A stretch of DNA of 64,000 nt, taken from positions 1 through 64,000 of the forward strand of contig JABBZI010000004.1 in assembly GCA_012955965.1 (NCBI GenBank), read 5' to 3'. Shown here in pieces: positions 43,211-54,222 of the stretch. The position numbers and the translations under genes were made by a program. This DNA is from Clostridioides difficile. GTDB taxonomy: Bacteria > Bacillota > Clostridia > Peptostreptococcales > Peptostreptococcaceae. Within the stretch, counting starts at the first letter, position 1, and every line of letters starts with the position of its first letter. The notes beneath the pieces were generated by a model. The model had not been told where the DNA came from, searched no databases, and worked only from the letters and a program-made list of their open reading frames with translations.

Positions 43211-45196
43211 CTACATTTCTTTTATTAGTCCTTTTTTATAAGCCATTAAAAGGAGTTTTAAATCTTCTATTTCTTCTTGTATTTTTACTCCTTCATCGGT
43301 ATCTCTCACCATTTTTCTTTTTGCCTTATGCTCTACTACAACAGTTGTTGATAAAATATCGCTTTCATTTGCAATAGCTTCTTCAGCTGAATTAAATGGT
43401 TCATGTGATACTAATTGTAGAGTTCTAGAATTATATATCAAAGTGTATCCAGCTATACCAGTAGTTTTTTGATACGCTCTAGAAAAACCACCATCTATAA
43501 CAAGAATTTTACCATTAGCTTTTATTGGGCTCTCTCCATTTTTACTTTCCACAGGAACATGACCATTTATTATATGTGATTCATCAAGTTCTAAATCAAA
43601 CTCTTCAAATATTCTTTTACAAGCCATTTCATTTTCTCTAAGCTTAAAATATGGGTTCTTATTTTCTTTATGAGTTTCTTTTTCTGCTATAAAGTATCTT
43701 TCAAATGTTGTCATATCATCTTTACCAAATAATGATGAACATTTTCCAGTCCACAAATACCACATAATATCCATACCATATAATTTTTCTTCTGCCTTAT
43801 CTTTAAAGAAGAAGCCTTCTCTTGCTAAAGATTCCATTTTGTCCATAAGAGCCTTCCCTTTATACTCTTTTCCCATTATATTCATAGACATAAAACTTCC
43901 ATCTTCATTTAATGGTACACATCCATGAATCAGTAAGTTTAAGTTTGCCTTTAAGTATATACTTCCTTTAGAAAATAAAAATGAAACATGCTTTTGTAAT
44001 TTTTCACTCCCTCTAAAGGAGGATACTAATTTATCAATAACATTTTTTTCTTCTATTGTTAATTTATATGGGTCTTTTTTGTCTATTGTAGGCAAATAAG
44101 TGTCTTTTAATTTATATGTCTTGCCATTTAAAGTAATTGTACCTTCATCATAATTTATCATATTAAGCAAAAGTCTATGTTCCATCTCAAATTCAGGTCT
44201 TCTTCTTATAACTTCACCTTCTAGTTTAAATTGGATTATACTTATTGCCTTGTGCATCTTCGCCATCAAAGACTTTTCTGTTATTGTTACACTTTGGTCA
44301 TTAATCTTTGGAATAAATTCTTTACAAGGGTCATCCTTATACATCTCTATAGCAAAAGTGGCTAAAGGTAATAGATTTATCCCATATATGTCTTCTACGA
44401 TGTCTAAATTAGCATATCTAGCTGATATTCTAAGAGCATTTGCTATACAAGTTTTTTCACCTGACGCTGCACCCATCCATAATATATCATGATTTCCCCA
44501 TTGAATATCTACACAATGGTGTTCAATAAGTTTGTCAACAATTATATCTGGTCTTGGACCTCTATCATAAATATCCCCTATTACATGCAATCTATCAACA
44601 ACTAATTTTTGTATAACTGTAGAAATAGCAATTATAAATTCTTTTGCTATCCCTATGTTGACTATTGTTTCAACTATACTTTTATAGTACTCTTCTTTAT
44701 GTTCACTCTTGACATGTTCATGTAAAACTTCTTCTATTATGTATTTAAAATTTTCTGGCAAAAGTTTTCTAACTTTGGACCTAGTATATTTGCTGGAAGC
44801 ATACTTACAAAGTTCTATAAGTCTATAAATATTTATTCTATAAAAATCATCTATATTTTCCTCTTGCTTAATTATTAGGTCTAACTTTTGTTCAGGATAA
44901 TATACAAGAGTTGCTAACATCTTTTTCTCACTATCTCTTATTGTGTTTGAAAACAATTCTTCTATTTTTCTCTTTATTACACCAGAACCATTTTTTAATA
45001 CATGCACAAATGGCTCATATTCGCCATGTACATCTGTTATAAAATGTTCTGTTCCCTTTGGAAGATTTAATATAGCCTCTAAATTTATTATTTCTGTACT
45101 TGCTTTTGATATACTTGGATATTGTTTTGATAATAACTTTAAATACTTCAGTTTGCTGTTTAAATAATCATCTGATATTTTACACAGATTTTTCAT
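43211..45196 (-). CDS. fbp: Fructose-1,6-bisphosphatase class III
   Basis: 661 aa, the long Firmicute class III form. The metallophosphatase signatures are present: [12 protein letters not shown] (about 57), [13 protein letters not shown] (about 194) and [10 protein letters not shown] (about 221). It removes the 1-phosphate from fructose-1,6-bisphosphate in gluconeogenesis, Mn-dependent, and unlike class I and II enzymes. It has its own terminator and probably a separate promoter in the 88 bases after the GNAT gene. Confidence 0.95.
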   Translation of the reverse strand: MKNLCKISDDYLNSKLKYLKLLSKQYPSISKASTEIINLEAILNLPKGTEHFITDVHGEYEPFVHVLKNGSGVIKRKIEELFSNTIRDSEKKMLATLVYYPEQKLDLIIKQEENIDDFYRINIYRLIELCKYASSKYTRSKVRKLLPENFKYIIEEVLHEHVKSEHKEEYYKSIVETIVNIGIAKEFIIAISTVIQKLVVDRLHVIGDIYDRGPRPDIIVDKLIEHHCVDIQWGNHDILWMGAASGEKTCIANALRISARYANLDIVEDIYGINLLPLATFAIEMYKDDPCKEFIPKINDQSVTITEKSLMAKMHKAISIIQFKLEGEVIRRRPEFEMEHRLLLNMINYDEGTITLNGKTYKLKDTYLPTIDKKDPYKLTIEEKNVIDKLVSSFRGSEKLQKHVSFLFSKGSIYLKANLNLLIHGCVPLNEDGSFMSMNIMGKEYKGKALMDKMESLAREGFFFKDKAEEKLYGMDIMWYLWTGKCSSLFGKDDMTTFERYFIAEKETHKENKNPYFKLRENEMACKRIFEEFDLELDESHIINGHVPVESKNGESPIKANGKILVIDGGFSRAYQKTTGIAGYTLIYNSRTLQLVSHEPFNSAEEAIANESDILSTTVVVEHKAKRKMVRDTDEGVKIQEEIEDLKLLLMAYKKGLIKEM

Positions 45197-45284
45197 AATT
45201 CGTCCTCCAAAATTATATTAAGTTATATTCTTTTTTAATTATACCATACTTAATATACTTTTTTCGAGATAAAATGTACACTAA

Positions 45285-45824
45285 TTATATTCCTAATAAA
45301 AGTGACATTCCTACTAAATCTGTATAAACACCATTATAATAACATTCTTTCTTTAATATACTCTCTACTTCAAATCCAACCTTTTTGTATAATCCTATAG
45401 CATTATGATTTTCTTCATTAGTAACAAGAGTTATTTTCTTAGTTATTCCATTTGATTTACACCATTCTATAAGGTCTAGCATCAATCTTTTTCCTAATCC
45501 AATTCCCCAATATTTTTCTTTTACAACAATTCCTAATACTCCAACATGTTTTCCTTTTGCTTTTTGATTAGAATCAATTGTCGCAATACCAACTATCTCA
45601 CTATCTATAAATGCAATCAGTTTTACTGAATTATCAGATGCCTTTGCTGCTTCTATAGCATTTTCTTGTTCCTCTAAAGATACTTTATATTCATCTTTTC
45701 CAAATGAAAGAAAATGAGTTTCTCCACCCACTTCATTATAAAAATCTATAATGTTTTGAGCATCTTCTTTTACTCCTTCTCTAATAAGTATGTCCACACC
45801 ATTTTTTAAAGTTATTGTTGGCAT
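45285..45824 (-). CDS. GNAT family N-acetyltransferase
   Basis: 179 aa from ATG 45824 after AGGAGG; the upstream frame to 45842 lacks a ribosome binding site. The acetyl-CoA site is GVLGIVVKEKYWGIGLGKRLMLDLI (about 95-119), followed by NEENHNAIGLYKKVGFEVESIL, as in YhhY-like acetyltransferases that act on amino acids or amines. It lies upstream of fbp in the same direction with no clear link to it. Confidence 0.85.
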   Translation of the reverse strand: MPTITLKNGVDILIREGVKEDAQNIIDFYNEVGGETHFLSFGKDEYKVSLEEQENAIEAAKASDNSVKLIAFIDSEIVGIATIDSNQKAKGKHVGVLGIVVKEKYWGIGLGKRLMLDLIEWCKSNGITKKITLVTNEENHNAIGLYKKVGFEVESILKKECYYNGVYTDLVGMSLLLGI

Positions 45825-45910
45825 AAATTTACCTCCTAACAAGTTTTTTATCTATAAACATAATACTATTGTTTTTAACCTATTACAATATTTTTCATGT
45901 ATTAATAACA

Positions 45911-45964
45911 ATATAAGGTTACACTAAAATAAAAAATCAATAATATTTTAATATAACCTTATAT
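45911..45964 (-). terminator. Putative terminator of the sigma-54 operon
   Basis: Arms 45945-45964 and 45911-45930 pair over 18 of 20 positions with a 14-base loop. It lies after the permease stop codon on the minus strand; the following tract is only moderately T-rich. Confidence 0.55.
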
Positions 45965-46029
45965 ATATTTATCTATATTTAATTTTCTGCCAAGTTCTAG
46001 CTTTATTTCAACTATTATTTATAATTTAA

Positions 46030-47343
46030 TTAAACTATTTTCTTTAATTCTTCCCCATAAATTTTTCTATTATAAGACTTCATTATAAAGTATAGTGGTA
46101 CTCCAATTGCCAATGCTCCTAATCCCATGATTAACTGATGCATAGATGCTTGGAATAATAACCAAGTTCCAACACATACTGCAATTAAAGGAATCACTGC
46201 TCCAAATGGAGTTTTAAAAGTCCCCACTAACTCTGGTCTTTTCTTTCTAAATACTAATACTGATAGAGATGTTGGTATATACTGTATAAATCTAGCAACT
46301 GCACTTATTGCTGCTAATTCAGCAAAGCTTCCAGATAAAGCTATTGGTATAGTAATTATCATAGTAGCTATTATTGCTACATATGGTGTACCTTTTTTAT
46401 CTTTTCTTGCAAATATTCTAGGTAACATTTTATCATCAGCTAAAGCTACACAACTTCTTGGATTTACAAAAGCACCACACATACAAATTCCACCCACAGA
46501 AACTAATGTCCCAAAAGTAACTAATCCTGCACCCATATTTCCAAAACAAATTCTTGCAGCATCTGCAACTGGTGTAGATGTACTAGATAATGAATCTCCT
46601 AGTATACCAACACATACAACTTGATTTAATATGTATATTATTGATGCAATTACTATTACACTTATAATTGCTATTGGTATATTCTTTTTAGGATTCTCCA
46701 TATCTTCTGCTGCAACTGCTATAGACTCAAATCCTGTAAATGAATAAAACATTAAAAGTGCTGCTGCTCCAAACTCTGTTACTCCAGCTCCTGTAGGTAC
46801 CATTGTTGAAGTAGTAAAATTAACTCCTTTTATAAAAAATATACCTATTCCTATAAATAATATTAATGGAATTAGTTTACCTACAGTTATAACGTTTTGT
46901 ACAATTTTTGATAAAGATACACCTAATAAGTTTATAATTGTAAGACCAACTATCATAGCTACAATTATAATTTTCTGTATATGAGGGTCACCTGCTGGAG
47001 CCCATACTGCTGACAATGATGTAGGAAAACCTACTATTAACGCTCCCCAAGAGATACATCCTATTACCCATTTCATAAGACCTACTTCAAAACCACAAAA
47101 ATCTCCAAAAGCTTCTTTAGTATATACATATGCAGCACCATTTTTATTAAATTTCCCTGCTACCTCAGCAAAACAAAATGCCATAGATAAAACTAGCAAC
47201 ATATCAAACATATATACAAATATACTTGCTACACCAAATGATTTCATTGCATCTCCTGGTAATAGGAAAACTCCAGCTCCTACAACTGCATTAATACCTA
47301 AAAGTATAATACTTATTAATCCCATTTTATTCTTTTCGTTCAT
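46030..47343 (-). CDS. Amino acid permease (APC family)
   Basis: 437 aa from ATG 47343, 7 bases after GGGGGG. About twelve membrane segments; the N-terminal segment carries LLGINAVVGAGVFLLPG (the conserved unwound G-x-G-x-G turn of the APC substrate site) and GGICMCGAFVNPRSCVALADDKMLP is a known APC loop. It imports amino acids or related amines; specificity cannot be inferred. It is the last gene of an operon with a TSCPD protein and a PuuD-like amidohydrolase, under a predicted sigma-54 promoter. Confidence 0.9.
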   Translation of the reverse strand: MNEKNKMGLISIILLGINAVVGAGVFLLPGDAMKSFGVASIFVYMFDMLLVLSMAFCFAEVAGKFNKNGAAYVYTKEAFGDFCGFEVGLMKWVIGCISWGALIVGFPTSLSAVWAPAGDPHIQKIIIVAMIVGLTIINLLGVSLSKIVQNVITVGKLIPLILFIGIGIFFIKGVNFTTSTMVPTGAGVTEFGAAALLMFYSFTGFESIAVAAEDMENPKKNIPIAIISVIVIASIIYILNQVVCVGILGDSLSSTSTPVADAARICFGNMGAGLVTFGTLVSVGGICMCGAFVNPRSCVALADDKMLPRIFARKDKKGTPYVAIIATMIITIPIALSGSFAELAAISAVARFIQYIPTSLSVLVFRKKRPELVGTFKTPFGAVIPLIAVCVGTWLLFQASMHQLIMGLGALAIGVPLYFIMKSYNRKIYGEELKKIV

Positions 47344-47364
47344 GTTCAATCCCCCCAAGGTATA

Positions 47365-48090
47365 TTATAAATTTGAACAAATATTTATAAAATATTTAAA
47401 CAGTTTTTCCATTTTATTACAGTGTTCTACCATCATTTCTGGATGCCACTGTACTCCTACTACAAATTTTTCATCCTCTTTCTGAATAGCTTCTATTATA
47501 CCATCTCTTGAATATGCTATGGCTTTTAATCCTTTTCCAAGCTGCTTAACACTTTGATGATGATAGCTATTTGTAAGTAATTGTTTTCCTAAGATTCCTT
47601 CTAAAATACTACCTTCTTTAACATCTACTTTGTGAGTAGCCACATATCTTTTTGCGGATTGTGTATGTTTTATATAACTTCCTTCTACAAGATTATTATC
47701 TTGGTGTAAAGTTCCTCCTAAACTTACATTTAAAATTTGTAATCCCCTACATATGCCTAATATAGGTTTTTTAAGTTCTAATGCTATACTTATAGCTATT
47801 AAATCAAACTCATCCACTTCTGGGTATATAAATGTAGTTTCTTCTCTTGTTTCTTCTCCATATAATTGAGGATTGACATCCCATCCTCCAGATATTAAAA
47901 TTCCATCAACCATCTCAATCTGTTTTTTTATAACTTCTTTATCTGTATTTACTGGAATTATAACTGGACTACCTCCACCTTTTAGTACTGCATTTATATA
48001 ATCATTATTTACATATGACCTTTCAAGTCCTGGAAACATTCCATTCTCCATTATTATTAAATTTCCTAAAATCCCTATTATTGGTTTCAT
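47365..48090 (-). CDS. Gamma-glutamyl-gamma-aminobutyrate hydrolase family (class I GATase)
   Basis: 241 aa from ATG 48090; TTAGGAG lies upstream. The catalytic Cys is in PILGICRGLQILNVSLGG (about 113), and the His-Glu pair is in GVQWHPEMM (about 220). It belongs to the PuuD group that cuts gamma-glutamyl amides and peptides. Together with the permease it suggests uptake and hydrolysis of a gamma-glutamyl compound. Substrate is inferred. Confidence 0.87.
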   Translation of the reverse strand: MKPIIGILGNLIIMENGMFPGLERSYVNNDYINAVLKGGGSPVIIPVNTDKEVIKKQIEMVDGILISGGWDVNPQLYGEETREETTFIYPEVDEFDLIAISIALELKKPILGICRGLQILNVSLGGTLHQDNNLVEGSYIKHTQSAKRYVATHKVDVKEGSILEGILGKQLLTNSYHHQSVKQLGKGLKAIAYSRDGIIEAIQKEDEKFVVGVQWHPEMMVEHCNKMEKLFKYFINICSNL

Positions 48091-48125
48091 AATCAAGCTC
48101 CTAACTAATCGATTGTTTTATGTAT

Positions 48126-48371
48126 TTATTTTATATTTATATAATTTTCCAATGCTAGAGAAAGTTGGTCTGGACAAGATGTTGGCTTTGTCTTACATTC
48201 AATTCCTTTTAATTTCTTAATTACATCTTCTATATTCATACCTTCAACTAATACTTTTAGTCCTTTTAAATTTCCATCACATCCACCAATGAAATTTACA
48301 TTTTTAACTTTATTATCTTTTACCTCGAATTCAATTTCTGTAGCACAAGTCCCTGTTGTTTTGTATTTCAT
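48126..48371 (-). CDS. TSCPD domain protein
   Basis: 81 aa from ATG 48371 after GGGAGG. It contains the signature TGTCATEIEFEV at the N-terminus and TSCPDQLSLALEN at the C-terminus, the domain named for the TSCPD motif. Two further Cys residues (IGGCDGN and IECKTK) could bind a metal. The domain also occurs at the end of B12-type ribonucleotide reductases; the stand-alone form has no known role. It is the first gene downstream of a sigma-54 promoter. Confidence 0.85.
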   Translation of the reverse strand: MKYKTTGTCATEIEFEVKDNKVKNVNFIGGCDGNLKGLKVLVEGMNIEDVIKKLKGIECKTKPTSCPDQLSLALENYINIK

Positions 48372-48413
48372 AATTAATCCTCCCAATTATTTTGTCGTCT
48401 TATATCTATAATT

Positions 48414-48430
48414 AGCAATATGTATGCCAA
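48414..48430 (-). promoter_or_regulatory. Sigma-54 (-24/-12) promoter
   Basis: On the minus strand TTGGCATACATATTGCT matches the sigma-54 consensus with GG and GC exactly 10 bases apart. It lies about 45 bases before the TSCPD gene start. An activator gene of the matching class lies directly upstream. Confidence 0.9.
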
Positions 48431-48722
48431 AATTTATAATTATTTGTATTTATTTTTTATATAGCGTTTTCAATGCTTTTGTTAACTATATTTTTTAGTG
48501 TTTATTCTATATACAATCTTTTTAAAAATAAAAATAGGTAATAGGTTATTTTATAATAACCTATTACCTATCTATACCTATTTCTTAAACCTATTAGTAT
48601 TTAATTTTAAAGATTTAAAACGTATAATATTATCTCTGCTATAGTTTAAATTTTGTAAATATAAAAACTTACACTTATTTAAATATTTATGTTCAAAATA
48701 TCTTATTTTAATATCAGTACAT
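48431..48722. other. Intergenic region between sigma-54 promoter and activator gene
   Basis: About 290 AT-rich bases. It holds the activator terminator (48535-48570) and should contain the enhancer sites for the activator. I could not name a convincing pair of inverted repeats for them. Confidence 0.4.
48535..48570 (-). terminator. Terminator of the sigma-54 activator gene
   Basis: A 16-bp perfect stem (48555-48570 with 48535-48550) with a 4-base loop, followed on the minus strand by TTTTTATTTTT. Confidence 0.85.
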
Positions 48723-50723
48723 TTAAGTCATTTTATTGTAAAGATTTATACCCTCTGAAGTTATTTGACTTCCACACCTACCTGATTTAGATGATATATA
48801 TCCACACTCACTTAAATAAGACAACACCTTTCTAACTTTACTTTCAGAAATTTCAATTCCTTCCTCTGTAAGTTTTTCAATTATAAATCCCCTTCCAACT
48901 CCAGAAGCTGAATCTCTTCTTTCATATAAAACTCTCAATATATCTACAAATTCTTTTTTTGTATAACCAAATCCATCTTCATAATTAGCAACCTGTTCTG
49001 TCTTTATATATGGTGGTAAGTCATCTTTAAAAACCATGTTATCACACATTAGACTTACATAAGAAGCAACGTTTTGTAACTCTCTTATATTTCCTGGCCA
49101 ATTATACTTTTCTAAAATAGTTACAACTTCAGGTGAAAGCCTTATATTATGTTTTAAAAAGAAATTCATAAGCGCTATTATATCTTCTTTCCTATTTTTT
49201 AATGATGGTACATCTATTGGCAATACATTCAGCCTATAATATAAATCCTCTCTAAATTTTCCTTCTCTAATCATCTTTGGTAAATTCTTATTTGTTGCCG
49301 CTATGACTCTAACATCTATATTTATAACGTTATGAGAGCCTATAGGCATAACTTGCTTTTCTTGAAGTACTCTAAGCAATTTTGTTTGCAACAAAGGAGG
49401 CATATCTCCTATTTCATCTAGAAATATAGTTCCATTATTTGCAAGTTCAAACAATCCTTTTTTCCCTTCTCTTAAAGCTCCTGTAAAAGAACCTTTTTCA
49501 TATCCAAATAACTGGCTTTCCAATAGACTATCTGGAACTGCTGCACAGTTAACTGCTATAAATGGTTGATTACTTCTATTAGAGTTATTATGGATTGATT
49601 GGGCTAACAATTCTTTACCAGTACCACTTTCCCCTATTATTAAAACAGAAAGGTCTGATTTAGATATTTTTTTAGCCAATTCTATACACTTTATCATATT
49701 TTTATTTTTAGTTTTTATGTCTTTAAATGTATACTTAGCTATTTGTCCTTGTTCTCTCAATTTATTAGTAAGATTTTGTTCTAATTTTTTTATATATGTT
49801 ATCTCTTGTAAATTGTAATATATACCAGCTTTATTCCCCATAGAAAATATATTTTTTTTATTTACATTTATATATTTTTTATTTGTAAACACAACTTCAT
49901 CGACTATTTCTTTGTCTCCAAGTAGAATATTTAAATCTTTAGATATAACTTCTTCTATGTTTTTACCTTGTGGGTTTTCATTTATACCTAAAATTTTTAA
50001 AACTTCTTTATTAAATGTATTTATAACACCATTTGATGAAGTAAATATTATTCCATCTTTTGATAAGTTTAATATTACATCTTGTTCTTCCATTTTTAGA
50101 AACAATTGTCTATAATTATCTTTTACTCCATTATCTAGACTTATCAAACGTTCAGAATAGGCCATTAAGTTTTTACGTATTTCCTTAACATCAATTCTAA
50201 GTCCATTTATTATTTCTATAAAAGTAGATATATCAATATACCTATTCCCAAGGTCGATTACTTTATTTATATAGCTTGGCACTTTTTCTTTTACTCCAGG
50301 TGTTATAGCTATATCTATATTTTTATAAATTTTTCCTTCAATATATGGAGTAAACTTTAAATTCTTTACTCCTATCTTGTAAAACAAACTTATTGTTTCT
50401 AAGGTAGTTTCTTTTGTATCATTTACGACTAATACTTCGGTTCCATTTGGTATTGAAAATAATCCATAGATTTCATTTTCTTTAAGAGTTCTTCTCACCA
50501 CTATAATCTTACTATCTTGTACCAGATGTTTTCTCATACTATTCAATCTATCATCAGTCATTACCAACACAAAGTCACCTTGTATTTTATCATCCTCTTT
50601 TAGATTTTCTAAATAATAATGGCTTATATCAATATAATCACCTAAAACTAAACGTATATTTTCTTCTAAAAAAGGTGATAATTTAGTTATTTTATCAGTT
50701 ACTATAGCTATCGATTGTTTCAT
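48723..50723 (-). CDS. Sigma-54-dependent transcriptional activator
   Basis: 666 aa. N-terminal region (about 1-190) is an alpha/beta sensor domain like PrpR_N; a PAS domain follows (about 210-315). The AAA+ core has Walker [18 protein letters not shown] (the sigma-54 contact loop, usual form GAFTGA), and Walker [17 protein letters not shown]. The C-terminus is not the usual Fis-type helix-turn-helix but a winged-helix-like part ([18 protein letters not shown]). It lies next to a matching -24/-12 promoter and probably drives the TSCPD-PuuD-permease operon in response to a small ligand. Confidence 0.92.
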   Translation of the reverse strand: MKQSIAIVTDKITKLSPFLEENIRLVLGDYIDISHYYLENLKEDDKIQGDFVLVMTDDRLNSMRKHLVQDSKIIVVRRTLKENEIYGLFSIPNGTEVLVVNDTKETTLETISLFYKIGVKNLKFTPYIEGKIYKNIDIAITPGVKEKVPSYINKVIDLGNRYIDISTFIEIINGLRIDVKEIRKNLMAYSERLISLDNGVKDNYRQLFLKMEEQDVILNLSKDGIIFTSSNGVINTFNKEVLKILGINENPQGKNIEEVISKDLNILLGDKEIVDEVVFTNKKYINVNKKNIFSMGNKAGIYYNLQEITYIKKLEQNLTNKLREQGQIAKYTFKDIKTKNKNMIKCIELAKKISKSDLSVLIIGESGTGKELLAQSIHNNSNRSNQPFIAVNCAAVPDSLLESQLFGYEKGSFTGALREGKKGLFELANNGTIFLDEIGDMPPLLQTKLLRVLQEKQVMPIGSHNVINIDVRVIAATNKNLPKMIREGKFREDLYYRLNVLPIDVPSLKNRKEDIIALMNFFLKHNIRLSPEVVTILEKYNWPGNIRELQNVASYVSLMCDNMVFKDDLPPYIKTEQVANYEDGFGYTKKEFVDILRVLYERRDSASGVGRGFIIEKLTEEGIEISESKVRKVLSYLSECGYISSKSGRCGSQITSEGINLYNKMT

Positions 50724-50753
50724 GTTTATACCTCTTATTTATATAGCACATAA

Positions 50754-52472
50754 TTACTTATATACTACTTTATTCCTACCAAGTTGTTTTGCTTTGTATA
50801 AATTTTTGTCAGCTTCTTCTAGTACATTCTTACTATCAAAAATATGAGCTACACCTGCACTTATAGTCACAGTTACATCTTCACCCCATTTTTTATTTGC
50901 AATTGCAATTCTTATATTGTCAATTATATTTACTACCTCTTCACCAGATTTATTTCTTATTAACACAGAAAACTCTTCGCCTCCATACCTAAATACTTTA
51001 TCTTCTTGTTCCAACATAACAGAAATAGTATTTGTTATACCTTTTATAACAATATCACCAAATTTATGTCCATAATTATCATTTATGAGTTTAAAGTTGT
51101 CAATATCTATCATTACAAGTGCAAAATTATCATCTTTCTCTATATATTTTTCATACATAATATCAAAACTTTTTCGATTATAAACATTTGTAAGTCCATC
51201 ATGTAAATTTTGTGCTTTAAAATACTTGAGTCTATTATATAAAATAGTAGACCCAAATATAGCAATTATAATTACTGTAAATAATATTTTATAATATTTG
51301 ATTTCTTTTTTAGTTTTCTCAAATAATGCACTTTCATTTGATACTTTATCGATTATATAGAAACTAATCTCTGAGTCTCTTATCTTTTTATTCTCTTTAT
51401 ATTCACTTATTAGTATCTTTTGATACTTATTTACAGCATTTACATTTTCTTGTTTTTCATATATCTTTAGTATTTTATTTAAGATTTTTATTTTTTCCTG
51501 AATCAACTTTCTTTTATCAGATATCTCTAAACTATTTTTATAATTATCTATTGCAGAATTATAATTTTCATTTTTATACTCTAAATTTCCCATTGCCATA
51601 TAATAGTACATATCTTTATCCAATATATGAACTGATTTGTCAGATTCTATAAGATAATTAGCTCTTTCTAAAAGAGTTCTTGCCTTTGGTATATCATTTT
51701 TTCCTACATATGCATTTGCTTGCATTATAGAAGCTATTATCTCAAAATCGTTGTAATCATCTATCTTTACAAATTTTTTATAATCTTTTACTCTACTACT
51801 TGTTTTAATAGCTTTATCATATTCTCCTAATTCTACATATATTTCCGATAAATTTATAAGAGCATATAATCTAACCATTCCATTTTTTTCACCTTCATCA
51901 ATATCTATATCAAAAGAATTTCTTATTAATTTTTCTCCTGTTTCATAGCCACCTACCTTTAAAAGTATGCTCGCCAAATCAACATCTAGTCTTGCTTTTT
52001 CATAATTATCCTCTAATTTTTCAGCCAGCTTTATAGACTTCACAGTTAAATCTACTGCTCTGGAATAATTATTATCCATTATGTACACTGATGCTAATCT
52101 TTTTTCTATATTAAATCTGCACTCATCAGATAACTTTTCATCTGACATTCTCATCGTTTCTAATGAATCAATGACTATCTTTGTTCCATCTGGAACAGAT
52201 GAAATGGTCTTTAACATATCCCACACTTCATCATATACTTTATTATATTTTTTTTGTGGGATAGCTTCAAAAGAACTTTTAACAACTTTTTTTGCTTCAT
52301 CGTACTTCTTATCTGACACAAGACTTTCAGACATGTATTTTCCCTTATTTATAATTTCTCTTTCTTTCAGCCCACTTTGGTCGTATTTTATAAACAAAAT
52401 AATACTAATAAGTATTGCACCTATAAAAATTATACTCTTTAGTAATCTTTTCTTTGGTAGTCTAAAATTCAA
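50754..52472 (-). CDS. TPR-GGDEF protein, probable diguanylate cyclase
   Basis: 572 aa from TTG 52472 with GGAGG upstream. An N-terminal membrane segment (about 12-28) is followed by tetratricopeptide-like helical repeats (about 45-360), a second membrane segment (about 390-408) and a GGDEF domain with RYGGEEF (about 505). The active-site loop is intact, so c-di-GMP synthesis is likely. The inhibitory RxxD site, nine residues before GGEEF, reads EQED, so product inhibition is probably absent. It senses an extracytoplasmic cue through the repeats. It is separate from the regulator gene next to it. Confidence 0.9.
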   Translation of the reverse strand: MNFRLPKKRLLKSIIFIGAILISIILFIKYDQSGLKEREIINKGKYMSESLVSDKKYDEAKKVVKSSFEAIPQKKYNKVYDEVWDMLKTISSVPDGTKIVIDSLETMRMSDEKLSDECRFNIEKRLASVYIMDNNYSRAVDLTVKSIKLAEKLEDNYEKARLDVDLASILLKVGGYETGEKLIRNSFDIDIDEGEKNGMVRLYALINLSEIYVELGEYDKAIKTSSRVKDYKKFVKIDDYNDFEIIASIMQANAYVGKNDIPKARTLLERANYLIESDKSVHILDKDMYYYMAMGNLEYKNENYNSAIDNYKNSLEISDKRKLIQEKIKILNKILKIYEKQENVNAVNKYQKILISEYKENKKIRDSEISFYIIDKVSNESALFEKTKKEIKYYKILFTVIIIAIFGSTILYNRLKYFKAQNLHDGLTNVYNRKSFDIMYEKYIEKDDNFALVMIDIDNFKLINDNYGHKFGDIVIKGITNTISVMLEQEDKVFRYGGEEFSVLIRNKSGEEVVNIIDNIRIAIANKKWGEDVTVTISAGVAHIFDSKNVLEEADKNLYKAKQLGRNKVVYK

Positions 52473-52597
52473 AATTTTAGTCCTCCTTCTGTATATTGTA
52501 GAATGGAAACTTACATATATATAAATAACCTCTTAATACTTTATAATACAATATATCAAAATGATTTACAACATATGCTAGAATTAAATCTTAATAA

Positions 52598-52629
52598 AAA
52601 AGTCTCCTAAAATATTTTAGGAGACTTTT
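52598..52629 (-). terminator. Terminator of the fab operon
   Basis: A 32-base perfect palindrome (arms AAAAGTCTCCTAAAAT) just after the fabF stop codon, with TTTTTATTAAG following on the minus strand. Confidence 0.92.
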
Positions 52630-52666
52630 AATTTAAAGCAATGTAAATTTAATACATACGATTTAT

Positions 52667-53905
52667 TTATACATATTTTTTTAGTATAATTGTAGCATTG
52701 TGCCCACCAAATCCTAAAGAATTTGATAGTGCATATCTAACATTTCTTTCTTTACCTTGATTTGGAACATAATCTAAATCCAAATCTTCTCCAACTTCTT
52801 GTAAGTTTATAGTTGGAGGTACAAAACTATCCTCTATACTCATAGCACAAACAACTGCTTCTATAGCTCCTGATGCACCTAATAAATGGCCAGTCATAGA
52901 TTTTGTTGATGATACACACAAATCATATGCCTTTTCCCCAAATACAGTCTTTATAGCCATCGTTTCGTACAAATCATTATAGTAAGTTGAAGTTCCATGA
53001 GCGTTTATATAATCTACTTCTTCTAATGGAACATTTCCATCTTTCAAAGCCATATTCATAGACCTAGCTGCTCCTTCTCCATTTTCAGCTGGAGTTGTCA
53101 TATGATATGCATCAGCAGTTAAACCATATCCAACTACTTCTGCATATATTTTAGCACCTCTTGCTAAAGCATGTTCTAAGTCTTCTAAGATAACAATACC
53201 TGCTCCTTCTCCCATTACAAATCCATCTCTGTCTTTATCAAATGGTCTTGATGCAGTTTTAGGGTCATCATTTCTAGTTGACATAGCTTTCATATTACAG
53301 AATCCAGCAAATGCAAGACCTGTTACAGCAGCTTCAGAACCTCCTGCTACCATAACATCTGCATCGCCTCTTTGTATAACCTTAAAAGCATCACCTATTG
53401 AATGAGTCCCTGATGCACAAGCTGTACATACATTAGTGTTAGGTCCTTTTGCTCCTAAAAATATTGAAACTTGACCAGCCGCCATATTTCCAATCATCAT
53501 AGGTACAAAAAGTGAACTTACTCTTTTATTTCCTTTTTCTAAAAGAATTTTGTGTTGAGTTTCTATTGCTTCAACTCCACCTATTCCAGAACCTATTATA
53601 ACACCAACACGCTCTCTATCAACTTTATCTAAATCAAGGTTTGCATCTTCAACTGCTAATTTTGCAGATACTATTGCAAATTGAGCAAACTTATCCAATC
53701 TCTTCAATTCTTTTTTGCTTATATATTCTTCTGGATGAAAATTCTTAACTTCTCCTGCTATCTGCGTTTGATATGTGCTAGCATCGAAATTAGTTATTTT
53801 ATCTATACCAGATACTCCAGATTTTATATTGCTCCAGAACTCGTCTTTTCCCGTTCCCAACGGCGTAACACATCCAAGTCCTGTTATTACTACTCTTTTA
53901 TTCAT
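52667..53905 (-). CDS. fabF: 3-oxoacyl-[ACP] synthase II
   Basis: 412 aa, normal length. Active-site Cys in [11 protein letters not shown] (about 163), the two His in [12 protein letters not shown] (about 303) and [14 protein letters not shown] (about 340), and the C-terminal LGFGGHNAT. It elongates acyl-ACP with malonyl-ACP, preferring longer and unsaturated chains. It is the last gene of the fatty-acid operon, and the terminator follows. Confidence 0.97.
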   Translation of the reverse strand: MNKRVVITGLGCVTPLGTGKDEFWSNIKSGVSGIDKITNFDASTYQTQIAGEVKNFHPEEYISKKELKRLDKFAQFAIVSAKLAVEDANLDLDKVDRERVGVIIGSGIGGVEAIETQHKILLEKGNKRVSSLFVPMMIGNMAAGQVSIFLGAKGPNTNVCTACASGTHSIGDAFKVIQRGDADVMVAGGSEAAVTGLAFAGFCNMKAMSTRNDDPKTASRPFDKDRDGFVMGEGAGIVILEDLEHALARGAKIYAEVVGYGLTADAYHMTTPAENGEGAARSMNMALKDGNVPLEEVDYINAHGTSTYYNDLYETMAIKTVFGEKAYDLCVSSTKSMTGHLLGASGAIEAVVCAMSIEDSFVPPTINLQEVGEDLDLDYVPNQGKERNVRYALSNSLGFGGHNATIILKKYV

Positions 53906-53933
53906 CGGATACCTCCACTTTTTTAAAGCTCGA

Positions 53934-54158
53934 CTATTTATTAGCTTCTATATACTTAACTATATCTCCTATAGCTTTGAAGTTTTCTGCTTCTGTATCT
54001 GGTATTTCTATACCAAATTCATCTTCAAGTGCCATTATTATTTCTACTGCATCTAATGAATCTGCTTCTAAATCCTTCATTAATGATGTTTCCATAGTTA
54101 TTTCTTTATCTTCTACTCCTAATTGCTCTATTATTATTTCTACAACTTTATTAAACAT
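53934..54158 (-). CDS. acpP: Acyl carrier protein
   Basis: 74 aa, acidic. The phosphopantetheine serine is in [10 protein letters not shown] (Ser34). It carries the growing acyl chain for every enzyme encoded in this operon. It lies between fabG and fabF; a 64-base gap upstream is the largest within the second half of the operon. Confidence 0.97.
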   Translation of the reverse strand: MFNKVVEIIIEQLGVEDKEITMETSLMKDLEADSLDAVEIIMALEDEFGIEIPDTEAENFKAIGDIVKYIEANK

Positions 54159-54222
54159 TGTGTACCTCCTAAGATTTTTTATTTTAATAGATTTCTCTAC
54201 TTTTTAAATTATTATTTTTTTA

